The notes below the pieces were generated by a model. The model was given only the letters and a program-made list of their open reading frames with translations. It was not told where the DNA came from and did not search any database. The position numbers and the translations under genes are program-made. A stretch of DNA of 64,000 bases from Streptomyces sennicomposti (GTDB taxonomy: Bacteria; Actinomycetota; Actinomycetes; Streptomycetales; Streptomycetaceae). Shown piece by piece: positions 25,766-36,982 of this stretch. The stretch is from positions 62,001 to 126,000 of the forward strand of contig NZ_JAIOAB010000008.1 of NCBI RefSeq assembly GCF_019890635.1, written 5' to 3'. Position 1 is the stretch's first letter; every line of letters begins with the position of its first letter.

Positions 25766-26545
25766 ATGCGCATCGCCACCTGGAACGTGAACTCGATCAC
25801 CGCCCGACTCCCGAGGCTGCTGGCCTGGCTGGAGAGCAGCGGCACCGACGTGCTGTGCCTCCAGGAGGCCAAGGTCGCCGAGGACCAGTTCCCGGCCGAA
25901 CAGCTGCGCGAGCTGGGCTACGAGTCGGCGGTCCACGCCACCGGCCGGTGGAACGGTGTGGCGGTGCTCTCCCGGGTGGGCCTCGCGGACGTGGTCAAGG
26001 GCCTGCCCGGCGACCCCGGTTACGACGGCGTCCAGGAGCCCCGCGCCGTCTCCGCGACCTGCGGCCCGGTCCGCGTCTGGTCCGTCTACGTGCCCAACGG
26101 CCGGGAGGTGGACCACCCGCACTACGCCTACAAGCTCGAATGGTTCGAGGCGCTGAAGGCGGCCGTCGCGGGCGACGCGGCCGGCAGCCGCCCGTTCGCC
26201 GTCCTCGGCGACTACAACGTCGCGCCGACCGACGATGACGTGTACGACCGGGCCGCCTTCGAGGGCGCCACCCATGTCACCCCCGCCGAGCGCGCCGCGC
26301 TGGCCTCCCTGCGCGAGGCGGGCCTCGCCGACGTGGTCCCGCGGCCGCTGAAGTACGAACACCCGTTCACCTACTGGGACTACCGCCAGCTCTGCTTCCC
26401 CAAGAACCGCGGCATGCGCATCGACCTGGTGTACGGCAACGAGCCGTTCGCCAAGGCGGTCACCGACGCCTACGTCGACCGCGAGGAGCGCAAGGGCAAG
26501 GGCGCCTCGGACCACGCGCCCGTGGTCGTGGACCTCGACGTCTGA
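25766..26545 (+). CDS. xth: Exonuclease III-family AP endonuclease
   Basis: 259 residues. EEP-fold motifs are complete: MRIATWNVNSITARLPRLL, catalytic metal Glu34 in LCLQEAKV, WSVYVPNGREVDH, GDYNVAPTDDDVYD, MRIDLVYG and ASDHAPVVVDL. The enzyme cleaves abasic sites and trims 3' blocks in base-excision repair. It is a single-gene unit with a textbook LexA-independent DNA-damage promoter directly upstream and no Shine-Dalgarno, consistent with a leaderless message. Upstream is the unrelated MBL hydrolase. Confidence 0.93.
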   Translation: MRIATWNVNSITARLPRLLAWLESSGTDVLCLQEAKVAEDQFPAEQLRELGYESAVHATGRWNGVAVLSRVGLADVVKGLPGDPGYDGVQEPRAVSATCGPVRVWSVYVPNGREVDHPHYAYKLEWFEALKAAVAGDAAGSRPFAVLGDYNVAPTDDDVYDRAAFEGATHVTPAERAALASLREAGLADVVPRPLKYEHPFTYWDYRQLCFPKNRGMRIDLVYGNEPFAKAVTDAYVDREERKGKGASDHAPVVVDLDV

Positions 26546-26604
26546 GAGCGACACCGGCGTCCGGCCTGTGGTGTCCGCGGCCGCTCCGGTGTCACGCTGG
26601 GTCC

Positions 26605-27051
26605 ATGAACATCCCGTTTATGGGCAACTGGCGCAAGAAACGCGGTCCGTCCCTCGGCGTCGCGGTGCTCGTCGCGGGTGACGAGCACCCCGGCCCGGAG
26701 CACCTCGCCGACCTCCTGGGCGCCTGCGAACTGCTGCGCGCGCAGGCCGCCGAGGCGGGCGTACGGCTGGACGAGTCGGCGGCCTCGCTGGAGGCGCTCG
26801 ACCAGATCATGCCGGCCTGGCGCGACGACCCCGAGAAGGTCTCGGACCTCGGCAACGACGCGGGCCTGTACCTCGGGACGGTCGTCGTGCGCACCGTACC
26901 CGGCGCGGTCTGGGCGCTGTGGCCGAACGGCCACCCCGTCGTACGGCTCGCCTCCGGACGGGAGTTCGACGTGGTCGAGGCAGGTCTGGCCTGGGCGGAC
27001 AGCGGCGTCCCCGAACTCTCCCAGCTCTACGCGGAGGTGGCCGAAAGCTGA
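26605..27051 (+). CDS. DUF6278-like conserved hypothetical protein
   Basis: 148 residues, short soluble protein beginning MNIPFMGNWRKKRGPSLGVAV and containing ALDQIMPAWRDD, NDAGLYLGTVVVRTVPGA and ASGREFDVVEAGLAW. The pattern matches what I recall as the Streptomyces DUF6278 family; no catalytic motif is evident and the function is unknown. It lies 59 bp after exonuclease III on the same strand and could be read through from its promoter. It is convergent with the membrane-anchored hypothetical on the minus strand. Confidence 0.75.
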   Translation: MNIPFMGNWRKKRGPSLGVAVLVAGDEHPGPEHLADLLGACELLRAQAAEAGVRLDESAASLEALDQIMPAWRDDPEKVSDLGNDAGLYLGTVVVRTVPGAVWALWPNGHPVVRLASGREFDVVEAGLAWADSGVPELSQLYAEVAES

Positions 27052-27230
27052 TCTGGGGACCCGAATCGCCGACCGGCGGGTCCGGCGGATGCATCCTCGA
27101 CTACGATATGCCGTTCACGGCCGTCGCAGGGGCAGCGGTCCACAAGAGCCATACCCGGCCGGCGGCAGCCGGAGATCACTGCTCGGGCGGCGGAGACACG
27201 GTCCAGTGCCGTCCGTCCACGAGGAGAAGG

Positions 27231-28010
27231 TCAGCTGCGCGCCGGGCGGGATGTGCTCGTCGTCGCGTCGGCCGAGGGTTCCGGTTCCGGCAGCGGAGTC
27301 CGGGCCGCCCGGGTCACGTCCGCCACCAGTTCGACCACGTCCGGGCCGTACGCCTGGGAGTTGACCACCTTCAGCAGCAGTACGAACGAACCGCCGCCGT
27401 ACTTGCGCGCCAGCCGCTCGTGATGGCGGGCGAGATAGCGGGTGGCGGCCTGGTTGTCGATGGCGCGCTGGCCGCAGAACAGGAAGACGGGGCGGTTGCC
27501 GAAGCGGCGTTCCCCGGCGACGAGCCGGGCCAGGATGACGTACTCGCTGCGGCCCGCCTCCACCCGGTAGCGCTCCCCGCCGATGACGAACGCGCCCCGG
27601 TCCGGCCCGGCTTCGGCCTCCACGTTCACCCGCACCCCGGGCAGCAGGGAGGACAGGTGCGCGGCCATGCGGCGGTTGGAGGCCGGTCCGCCCACGCAGA
27701 ACTCGGTCCGCTCACCGAAGCCCTGCTGGGCCGCGTCGTGCGCGACGACCTGCACGCCGGCGTTGCACTCCTTGACGAGCGCCGACAACTCCAGGAGCGC
27801 GAAGACGTCGTGGCGCATCACCGTCAGTTCGGTGCCGCCCGCGTCCCGGTTGACCACCAGCAGCGACTCGGAGTTGTCGGGCAGTCCGAAGAAGGCCTGC
27901 TTGCGGCGGAGTCTGCGCCGCCACAGGAAGGCGCGGGCCAGCCAGCCGAGCGAGGCGCTGACGCCGGCGGCGATCACACCCAGGACGATGTTGCGCACGT
28001 CGTCGTTCAT
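27231..28010 (-). CDS. Membrane-anchored conserved hypothetical protein
   Basis: 259 residues when started at MNDDVRNIVLG; an in-frame extension to 28133 is read through upstream repeats and is probably not coding. One N-terminal membrane helix (NIVLGVIAAGVSASLGWLA) is followed by a basic RRRLRRKQ stretch, then a cytoplasmic domain with alternating strands and helices (PDNSESLLVVNRDAGG, ERTEFCVGGPASNRRMAAHL, RPVFLFCGQRAIDNQAATRY, GGSFVLLLKVVNSQAYGPDV). The GGPxSN and CGQRA segments look like a ligand site of a Rossmann-like domain, but I recognise no characterised family. A low-complexity C-terminal tail (PEPEPSADATTSTSR) ends it. Confidence 0.75.
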   Translation of the reverse strand: MNDDVRNIVLGVIAAGVSASLGWLARAFLWRRRLRRKQAFFGLPDNSESLLVVNRDAGGTELTVMRHDVFALLELSALVKECNAGVQVVAHDAAQQGFGERTEFCVGGPASNRRMAAHLSSLLPGVRVNVEAEAGPDRGAFVIGGERYRVEAGRSEYVILARLVAGERRFGNRPVFLFCGQRAIDNQAATRYLARHHERLARKYGGGSFVLLLKVVNSQAYGPDVVELVADVTRAARTPLPEPEPSADATTSTSRPARS

Positions 28011-28044
28011 GGGCGCGCATGGTAGCGCCTCGCCAACGGGTCGC

Positions 28045-28085
28045 GCCGTACCGGTGTTCGAGCCAGGTGCCGTACCGGTGTTCGA
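28045..28085. repeat. Direct repeat of 17 bp at 24-bp spacing in a divergent promoter region
   Basis: GCCGTACCGGTGTTCGA occurs at 28045-28061 and 28069-28085. The 24-bp period is just over two helical turns, so both copies face nearly the same side, as expected for a pair of regulator sites between the divergent hypothetical (start 28010) and gamma-glutamyltransferase (start 28197). Confidence 0.7.
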
Positions 28086-28196
28086 TCCGGTTGACCCGAT
28101 CGGACGCGTCCCTGATGCGCCTGACGGGATCATGGCAATGAATTAAGCTGCGCGCACGGTCAGGCAACCGAGCTGCGAACCAGCGTGGAGGTGCGG

Positions 28197-30008
28197 ATGC
28201 GTCGCCCTGTCGCACGGAAACTGACGGTCCTGGCGGTCTCGGCCGCCGTGGTGTCGGTGGGGGCGGCGGCGCCGCCCGCCGCGCACCCGGGCGGCGGACC
28301 GGCGCCGGCCCCCAAGGCGCCGGTGGCCACCGGGTACGGCGGAGCCGTCGCCAGCGTCGACGCGGACGCCACCGCGGCCGGCATCGAGGTGCTGAGGAAC
28401 GGCGGCAACGCCGTCGACGCGGCCGTCGCCACCGCCGCCGCCCTTGGCGTCACCGAGCCCTACTCCGCCGGCATCGGGGGCGGCGGCTACTTCGTCTACT
28501 ACGACGCCCGCACCCGCACCGTCCACACCGTCGACGGCCGCGAGACCGCCCCGCTGAGCGCCGACTCCGGCCTGTTCCTGGAGAACGGCAAGCCGCTGTC
28601 CTTCGACACCGCCGTCACCAGCGGCCTGAGCGTCGGCACGCCCGGCACCGCCGCCACCTGGCAGACCGCCCTCGACCAGTGGGGCACCCGGCGGCTCGGC
28701 ACGGTCCTGAAACCCGCCGAACGGCTCGCCCGCGACGGCTTCACCGTGGACGACACCTTCCGCTCCCAGACCGCCGCCAACGAGACCCGCTTCCGCTACT
28801 TCCCCGACACCGCCAAGCTGTTCCTGCCGGGCGGTCGACTCCCCGCCGTCGGCTCGACGTTCAAGAACCCCGACCTCGCCCGCACCTACGACGAGCTGGC
28901 CCGCAAGGGAGTCGGGGCCGTCTACCGCGGCGACCTCGGCGACGACATCGTCAAGACCGTCAACCACCCGCCCGTCGCCCCGGGTTCGGGCTGGGACGCG
29001 CGCCCCGGCAAGCTCAGCCGGAAGGACCTCGCCGCCTACCGCGCCAAACTCCAGGCGCCCACCCGGGTCTCCTACCGCGGTCTGAACGTGTACTCCATAG
29101 CGCCTTCGTCCTCCGGCGGCACCACCGTCGGCGAGGCGCTCAACATCCTGGAGCGCACCGACCTGACGAAGGCGAGCGAGGTCCAGTATCTGCACCACTA
29201 CCTGGAGGCCAGCCGGATCGCCTTCGCCGACCGCGGCCGCTGGGTCGGCGACCCCGCCTTCGAGAACGTCCCCACCAAGCAACTGCTCTCCCAGAAGTAC
29301 GCCGACTCGCGCGCCTGCCTCGTCCAGGACGACGCCGTCCTCACCAGCCCCCTCGCCCCCGGCGACCCGCGCCACCCGAAGGCCTGCGGCACCGGCGACA
29401 AGGCGGCCCCGACGACCTACGAGGGCGACGACACCACGCATCTGACGGTCGCCGACCGGTGGGGCAACGTCGTCTCCTACACCCTCACCATCGAGCAGAC
29501 CGGCGGCAGCGGCATCACCGTCCCCGGCCGCGGCTTCCTGCTCAACAACGAGCTGACGGACTTCTCCTTCAGCCCCGCCGACCCGGCCGTGCACGACCCC
29601 AACCTGCCCGGCCCGGGCAAGCGGCCGCGCTCCTCCATCTCGCCGACGATCGTCCTGGACGCCCACAACAAGCCCGTGGTGGCGCTGGGTTCGCCCGGCG
29701 GCGCGACCATCATCACCACGGTGCTGCAGACCCTGACCAACTTCCTCGACCGGCGCATGCCGCTGGTCGACGCCATCGCCGCACCCCGCGCCAGCCAGCG
29801 CAACGCCGCCCAGACCGAACTCGAACCCGCCCTCTACGACAGCGCGTTGCGGGGCAAGCTGGAGGCGATCGGCCACTCCTTCAAACTCAACCCCGAGATC
29901 GGCGCGGCCACCGGCGTCCAGCGCCTGCCGGACGGCCGCTGGCTCGCGGCGGCCGAGAAGGTCCGCCGTGGCGGCGGCTCGGCGATGGTGGTCCGCCCGG
30001 CGCCGTGA
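28197..30008 (+). CDS. ggt: Gamma-glutamyltransferase, secreted
   Basis: 603 residues from ATG 28197, with GGAGGTG just upstream (GTG 28185 is a weaker option). A Sec signal peptide (RRPVARKLTVLAVSAAVVSV ... AAA) is followed by the glutamyltranspeptidase fold: GIEVLRNGGNAVDAAVATAA, GIGGGGYFVYYD, PSSSGGTTVGEAL. The autocatalytic nucleophile is Thr413 in GDDTTHLTVADRWGN, then NNELTDFS and ALGSPGGATI. The precursor self-cleaves before Thr413 to give two subunits and transfers or hydrolyses gamma-glutamyl groups such as glutathione outside the cell. A second, leaderless paralogue is at 46250. Confidence 0.93.
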   Translation: MRRPVARKLTVLAVSAAVVSVGAAAPPAAHPGGGPAPAPKAPVATGYGGAVASVDADATAAGIEVLRNGGNAVDAAVATAAALGVTEPYSAGIGGGGYFVYYDARTRTVHTVDGRETAPLSADSGLFLENGKPLSFDTAVTSGLSVGTPGTAATWQTALDQWGTRRLGTVLKPAERLARDGFTVDDTFRSQTAANETRFRYFPDTAKLFLPGGRLPAVGSTFKNPDLARTYDELARKGVGAVYRGDLGDDIVKTVNHPPVAPGSGWDARPGKLSRKDLAAYRAKLQAPTRVSYRGLNVYSIAPSSSGGTTVGEALNILERTDLTKASEVQYLHHYLEASRIAFADRGRWVGDPAFENVPTKQLLSQKYADSRACLVQDDAVLTSPLAPGDPRHPKACGTGDKAAPTTYEGDDTTHLTVADRWGNVVSYTLTIEQTGGSGITVPGRGFLLNNELTDFSFSPADPAVHDPNLPGPGKRPRSSISPTIVLDAHNKPVVALGSPGGATIITTVLQTLTNFLDRRMPLVDAIAAPRASQRNAAQTELEPALYDSALRGKLEAIGHSFKLNPEIGAATGVQRLPDGRWLAAAEKVRRGGGSAMVVRPAP

Positions 30009-30089
30009 CGCGCGGACGGTCGTGCCCGGCGGCGCAGTCTCCGGACGGCCGCGCCCGGCGCCGTACCACCGTGCGGTACCCCGGACAAG

Positions 30090-30127
30090 CCACGTGCCCG
30101 CCTTCCTCGAAGGAGGCGGGCACGTGG
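30090..30127. terminator. Bidirectional hairpin terminator between convergent genes
   Basis: 14-bp perfect arms CCACGTGCCCGCCT / AGGCGGGCACGTGG with a loop of about ten bases, between gamma-glutamyltransferase (+) and the Clp ATPase (-). Confidence 0.88.
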
Positions 30128-30139
30128 TCCGTCCGTACG

Positions 30140-32710
<2,571 letters not shown>

Positions 32711-33149
32711 CGCTTTCCGTTCCTTCGCTGACGGGTGGCTCCCGCCGGGTAACCGGGTCGGGGGTCGGTCATGCAACGCTGACACGTTCCGTTTCGGTCG
32801 GCATGTCGAGCGGCCGCGGGGGCGGAGGGTGCGCGAGAGCGCGAGCGCGGCGCGTGGCTCGGCCGGCTGCTGCACGCGGCGCGCGGCACGCGGCGGCATG
32901 ACGGAGACCATCGCGCGCGGGCAGCTCGGCGCAGACGCAGCGCGAGATCGAGACGGGGCGCGCCCCGACCCCGGCCCTGTCCACCGTCGCCGCGGTGGCG
33001 GCCCGCCGGGGCCGTCGATGGACGAGCCGGCGGGGCGGGGCGTCCCGGCCGGGGCGCCCGGCTGGGACGCCCGCCCTGGGGGCAGCCGGGCGCCCCGCCG
33101 CGGGGGCGCCCGCCGTCGAGGCCCCCGCACCGGCCCGGCGCGGCTCCCG
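32711..33149. other. 439-bp spacer between ClpC-like gene and HAD gene
   Basis: No convincing gene. It carries the promoter of the Clp gene on the minus strand (position not clear). Only GC-rich frames without coding character or ribosome sites cross it. No palindromic heat-shock operator of HspR type (CTTGAGT-N7-ACTCAAG) was found. Confidence 0.6.
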
Positions 33150-33995
33150 TCAGGAGGCGCCCGCCGGGTCCTGGCGCGTGGGGCCCCCCGGCCTGGGGAC
33201 CTTCGCGTCGGCCGCGTCGGCTGAGTCGCTCGCGTCGGCTGCGCCGGCCGTGTGGGCGGTGTCGGACCTGTCGGCCGGCGAGGCGTCGGCACGGCCGGGC
33301 TCCGGCCGCGCCGCCGTGGGACGGCTCTCGGCCCAGGCCATCAGGGCCGGGTCGTCGAGGGAGGCCACCCACAGATCGGCCAGTGCGGCGTCCTTTGGGG
33401 CGGGGCGCGGTCCCACGCCCACGACCCGCAGGCCCGCGGCGACCGCGGCCTTCATCCCGTTGACCGAGTCCTCGACGGCGAGGGCCCGGCCGCCGGGGAC
33501 GCCGAGGCGGCGCGCGGCCTCCGCGTACGTGTCGGGGTGCGGTTTGGGGCGGATCCGGTCGTCCGGTACGACGATGTGCCGGAAGTGCCGGCGTAAGTTC
33601 ACCGACTCCAGGGAGAACCGGACCACGTCCTCGGGGCAGTTGCTGGCGACGGCCAGCGGCGCCACCCGCTCCAGCGTGCGCACCAGCTCCCGTGCGCCGC
33701 GCGTGCTGACCGGCTCGCGGGCGACCAGGGCGCGGAAGGTGTTGAGCAGTTGCTGCGTCATGTCCTGGGCGTGGTCCGGTGCGCCCACGAGTTCGGCCAT
33801 CAGGACTCCGCAGTCCCGGTAGTGCAGGCCCTTCGCGCGTTCCGCGAACTCCTCGTCGGGGGCGTGGCCGAAGCCGCGCAGCACGATCGCGCGGGCGCGC
33901 TGCCAGTGCTGCTCGGAGTCGATCAGGGTGCCGTCGCAGTCGAAGACGACGGCTTCGGGGGTCCAGTCGGGGTCCAGCGTGGGGGGTCGGGTCAT
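33150..33995 (-). CDS. HAD-superfamily phosphatase (beta-phosphoglucomutase/GPH-like)
   Basis: 281 residues from the ATG at 33995. HAD motif I is VVFDCDGTLIDSE (Asp19, Asp21), motif II lies in LAVASNCPE, the Lys in RPKPHPDTYAEAARRLGV, and motif III/IV GGRALAVEDSVNGMKAA. A helical cap between motifs I and II places it with sugar-phosphate phosphatases and phosphoglucomutases. The last 50 residues are an Ala/Asp/Ser-rich tail (DSADAADAKVPRPGG) outside the fold. The substrate is unknown. A large gene-free interval follows on the right. Confidence 0.87.
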   Translation of the reverse strand: MTRPPTLDPDWTPEAVVFDCDGTLIDSEQHWQRARAIVLRGFGHAPDEEFAERAKGLHYRDCGVLMAELVGAPDHAQDMTQQLLNTFRALVAREPVSTRGARELVRTLERVAPLAVASNCPEDVVRFSLESVNLRRHFRHIVVPDDRIRPKPHPDTYAEAARRLGVPGGRALAVEDSVNGMKAAVAAGLRVVGVGPRPAPKDAALADLWVASLDDPALMAWAESRPTAARPEPGRADASPADRSDTAHTAGAADASDSADAADAKVPRPGGPTRQDPAGAS

Positions 33996-34676
33996 GTGCT
34001 TGCCGTTCTGGCGCGGGGCGGAACCGCCGGGCAGGCCGACAGGATCCACCGGTCATGGATGAGGTCACGCCTGCTGAGGGGTCCTTCACTTCGGGGAAGT
34101 GGGAATCCGCAGGCGAAGAGGTCCGGTTGCCGGACACGGTGGTCACACGCGGTCGACCGCGGTGTTCCTGCACGCATCCGGAACCGTAAACACCATGAAC
34201 GGTACGCTCCGCTTAGCCCGCGATGTCCGTTTGCCAGCGCAATACGCACGTGTGGGTGACCCCGCCCGGCGCGGCCCTGGGGCCGACGGCCCGCGCGGGG
34301 CGCGTACCCCGTCCGGCCGCGCGCGGGCACACCTCCGGCGCACGGCCGGACGTGAGCGGCACGGGGCTCGGACGGTGGTACTCCGCGCCGCGGGCGTGAC
34401 GGTGTACGACCCTGTGGCCGCCCCTCGCGGAAGCGTGCCGCGCGGGCGTCGCGGTGCGCGGAGCGCGCGACGGCCCGGCGATGTGCGCGGAGGGCACGGC
34501 CCGGTCCGGCTCGGGCGCGGTGGTACTGCGGGGCGCGGAGGCGCGGTGTCAGCGCTCCGGGCGCCGGACAGCGTGCCGGGCGCGGGGCAGCGTGCCCGTC
34601 GCCCGCGACCGTGCCCCACCCGCTCGACGCGCGCCCCCACCGCGCCCCCAGTCCGCCCCCGCCCCCGGCCCGTGAG

Positions 34677-34724
34677 GGCCACCCCCGCCAACCCGCCGGA
34701 GGCCACCCCCGCTAACCCACCGGA
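34677..34724. repeat. 24-bp tandem duplication
   Basis: Two adjacent 24-bp copies beginning GGCCACCCCCGC and ending CCGGA, with two mismatches (CCAACCCG versus CTAACCCA). They lie 42 bases upstream of the -35 box of the catabolic cluster. Confidence 0.8.
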
Positions 34725-34765
34725 GTGTGAAACACGATCGACTTCGCGGGTTCACGGCGTTGGTC

Positions 34766-34794
34766 TTGGCAAGGCCGCCCGGGAGGCTTACGTT
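34766..34794 (+). promoter_or_regulatory. HrdB-type promoter of the catabolic cluster
   Basis: TTGGCA (34766-34771) and TACGTT (34789-34794) with a 17-base spacer, giving a start near 34801. The palindrome at 34812-34825 then lies just inside the transcript, an ideal position for a repressor. Confidence 0.65.
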
Positions 34795-34811
34795 CGTGCC
34801 TCTAGGCCTGT

Positions 34812-34825
34812 TCTACGGGCGTAGA
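34812..34825. promoter_or_regulatory. Operator-like inverted repeat TCTACG-GG-CGTAGA
   Basis: Perfect 6+2+6 inverted repeat between promoter and first gene. It is also nested in a larger GCCTCTA/TAGAGGC pair (34798-34827). A likely site for the PucR-type regulator of this cluster or another local repressor. Confidence 0.55.
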
Positions 34826-34854
34826 GGCTCTGACGTACGCCGAAGGAGCAGCTC

Positions 34855-35697
34855 ATGGCCAACGTCGTCCGTGCGGCCCTGGTCCAGGCCACCTGGACCG
34901 GCGACACCGAGTCCATGGTCGCCAAGCACGAGCGGCACGCCCGCGAGGCCGCCCGGCAGGGCGCGCGGATCATCGGGTTCCAGGAGGTCTTCAACGCGCC
35001 GTACTTCTGCCAGGTCCAGGAGCCCGGGCACTACCGGTGGGCCGAGCCCGTGCCGGACGGGCCGACCGTCCGCCGGATGCGGGACCTCGCCCGCGAGACC
35101 GGCATGGTGATCGTCGTCCCGGTCTTCGAGGTGGAGCAGCCCGGCTTCTACTACAACACCGCCGCCGTGATCGACGCCGACGGCGGCTACCTCGGCAAGT
35201 ACCGCAAGCACCACATCCCGCAGCTTGAGGGCTTCTGGGAGAAGTACTACTTCAGGCCGGGCAACCTCGGCTGGCCCGTGTTCGACACCGCCGTCGGCAA
35301 GGTCGGCGTCTCCATCTGCTACGACCGCCACTTCCCCGAGGGCTGGCGGCAACTCGGCCTCAACGGCGCCCAGCTCGTATACAACCCGTCCGCCACCCAC
35401 CGCGGTCTGTCCTCCCATCTGTGGCGGCTGGAGCAGCCGGCCGCGGCCGTCGCCAACGCCTACTTCGTCGCCGCGATCAACCGCGTCGGCCAAGAGGAGT
35501 ACGGCGACAACGACTTCTACGGGACGAGCTACTTCGCCGACCCCCGCGGCAGGTTCGTCGGCGACACCGCGAGCGACACCGCCGAGGAACTCCTCGTCCG
35601 CGACCTCGACTTCGACCTCATCGAAGCGGTGCGGCAGCAGTGGGCCTTCTACCGCGACCGCCGTCCCGACGCCTACGAAGGGCTGGTGCAGCCGTGA
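34855..35697 (+). CDS. Beta-ureidopropionase/N-carbamoyl amidohydrolase (nitrilase superfamily), copy 1
   Basis: 280 residues, AAGGAG ribosome site. The Glu-Lys-Cys triad of the nitrilase fold is visible: Glu44 in FQEVFNAPYFCQ, Lys in YLGKYRKHHIPQ and the nucleophile in VSICYDRHFPEGWR; INRVGQEEYGDNDFYGTSYF is typical for N-carbamoyl-beta-alanine amidohydrolases. It releases CO2 and ammonia from N-carbamoyl-beta-amino acids, the last hydrolysis of reductive pyrimidine catabolism. The aminotransferase start overlaps its stop (GTGA), so the product amino acid is probably passed on. A diverged duplicate lies at 38833. Confidence 0.9.
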   Translation: MANVVRAALVQATWTGDTESMVAKHERHAREAARQGARIIGFQEVFNAPYFCQVQEPGHYRWAEPVPDGPTVRRMRDLARETGMVIVVPVFEVEQPGFYYNTAAVIDADGGYLGKYRKHHIPQLEGFWEKYYFRPGNLGWPVFDTAVGKVGVSICYDRHFPEGWRQLGLNGAQLVYNPSATHRGLSSHLWRLEQPAAAVANAYFVAAINRVGQEEYGDNDFYGTSYFADPRGRFVGDTASDTAEELLVRDLDFDLIEAVRQQWAFYRDRRPDAYEGLVQP

Positions 35698-36977
35698 ACG
35701 ACCTCTACGACCGCCACCGGGCCGTCCTGCCCGACTGGCTCGCGCTCTACTACGAGGACCCGATCGAGATCACGCACGGCGAGGGCCGCCACGTCTGGGA
35801 CAGCACGGGCCGGCGCTACCTCGACTTCTTCGGCGGCATCCTCACCACCATGACCGCCCACGCGCTGCCCGAGGTCACCAAGGCGGTCAGCGAGCAGGCC
35901 GGCCGCATCATCCACTCCTCCACCCTCTACCTCAACCGGCCGATGGTGGAACTCGCCGAGCGCATCGCCCAGTTGAGCGGCATCCCGGACGCCCGGGTGT
36001 TCTTCACCACCTCCGGCACCGAGGCCAACGACACCGCGCTGCTGCTGGCGACGACGTACCGGCGCAGCAACACCGTGCTGGCCATGCGCAACAGCTACCA
36101 CGGCCGCTCCTTCAGCACGGTCGGCGTCACCGGCAACCGCTCCTGGTCCCCGAGTTCCCTCTCCCCGCTCCAGACCCTCTACGTCCACGGCGGCGTCCGC
36201 ACCCGCGGTCCCTTCGCCCACCTCGACGACGAGGCCTTCATCGCCGCCTGCGTCGAGGACCTGAAGGACCTCCTCGGCCACACCCGCCCGCCCGCCGCCC
36301 TCATCGCCGAACCCGTCCAGGGCGTCGGCGGGTTCACCTCCCCGCCCGACGGCCTGTACGCCGCCTTCCGCGAGGTGCTGCGCGAGCACGGCGTCCTGTG
36401 GATCGCCGACGAGGTGCAGACCGGCTGGGGCCGCACCGGAGAGCACTTCTGGGGCTGGCAGGCGCACGGCCGCAGCGGGCCGCCCGACATCCTCACCTTC
36501 GCCAAGGGCATCGGCAACGGCATGTCCATCGGCGGCGTCGTCGCCCGCGGCGAGATCATGAACTGCCTGGACGCCAACAGCATCTCCACCTTCGGCGGCA
36601 CTCAGATCACCATGGCCGCCGGTCTCGCCAACCTCAACTACCTCCTGGAACACGACCTCCAGGGCAACGCCCGCCGGGTCGGCGGCCTGCTCATCGAACG
36701 CCTGCGCGCCGTCGCCGCCGCCCTGCCCGGCGTCCGCGAGGTGCGCGGGCGCGGACTGATGGTCGGCGTCGAACTCGCCCGGCCGGGCACCGACGAGGCC
36801 GACCCGCGAGCGGCCGCCGCCGTGCTGGAGGCGGCCCGCGAGGGCGGCCTGCTCATCGGCAAGGGCGGCGGCCACGACACCAGCGCCCTGCGCATCGCCC
36901 CGCCGCTGTCCCTGACCGTGGCGGAGGCCGAGGAGGGCGCCGCGATCCTGGAGCGCGCGCTGGGCGCCGCGTACTGA
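35694..36977 (+). CDS. Class III PLP aminotransferase (beta-alanine/AGXT2-like)
   Basis: 427 residues, GTG start overlapping the upstream stop. Motifs: FFGGILTTMTAHALPEV, FTTSGTEANDTALLLA, RNSYHGRS, ALIAEPVQGVGGF, DEVQTGWGRTG and the PLP Lys in TFAKGIGNGMSIGG. It belongs to the AGXT2/beta-alanine:pyruvate group of omega-aminotransferases. Position directly after beta-ureidopropionase suggests that it removes the amino group of beta-alanine or beta-aminoisobutyrate to the semialdehyde. A 7-bp repeat array follows the stop. Confidence 0.9.
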   Translation: MNDLYDRHRAVLPDWLALYYEDPIEITHGEGRHVWDSTGRRYLDFFGGILTTMTAHALPEVTKAVSEQAGRIIHSSTLYLNRPMVELAERIAQLSGIPDARVFFTTSGTEANDTALLLATTYRRSNTVLAMRNSYHGRSFSTVGVTGNRSWSPSSLSPLQTLYVHGGVRTRGPFAHLDDEAFIAACVEDLKDLLGHTRPPAALIAEPVQGVGGFTSPPDGLYAAFREVLREHGVLWIADEVQTGWGRTGEHFWGWQAHGRSGPPDILTFAKGIGNGMSIGGVVARGEIMNCLDANSISTFGGTQITMAAGLANLNYLLEHDLQGNARRVGGLLIERLRAVAAALPGVREVRGRGLMVGVELARPGTDEADPRAAAAVLEAAREGGLLIGKGGGHDTSALRIAPPLSLTVAEAEEGAAILERALGAAY

Positions 36978-36982
36978 GGCGC

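Larger units (their letters stand above)
33996..34854. other. 859-bp gene-free interval before the pyrimidine/hydantoin cluster
   Basis: No supported gene. About 34050-34250 is lower in GC (short A/T-containing words such as CGTAAACACCATGAACGG) and could hold a promoter or a small RNA, though nothing decisive is seen. A 24-bp tandem duplication lies at 34677-34724. A sigma-70-type promoter (34766-34794) and an operator-like palindrome (34812-34825) occupy the right end. Confidence 0.55.

Noticed and set aside
28011..28133. N-terminal extension of the membrane-anchored hypothetical protein
   Set aside because: It would be encoded by the 24-bp-spaced regulatory-looking repeats (GSNTGTA twice) and would put a non-signal stretch before the membrane anchor.
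32769..32984. Short minus-strand frame between the Clp and HAD genes
   Set aside because: No ribosome site or homology; Arg/Ala-rich composition expected from GC-rich spacer.
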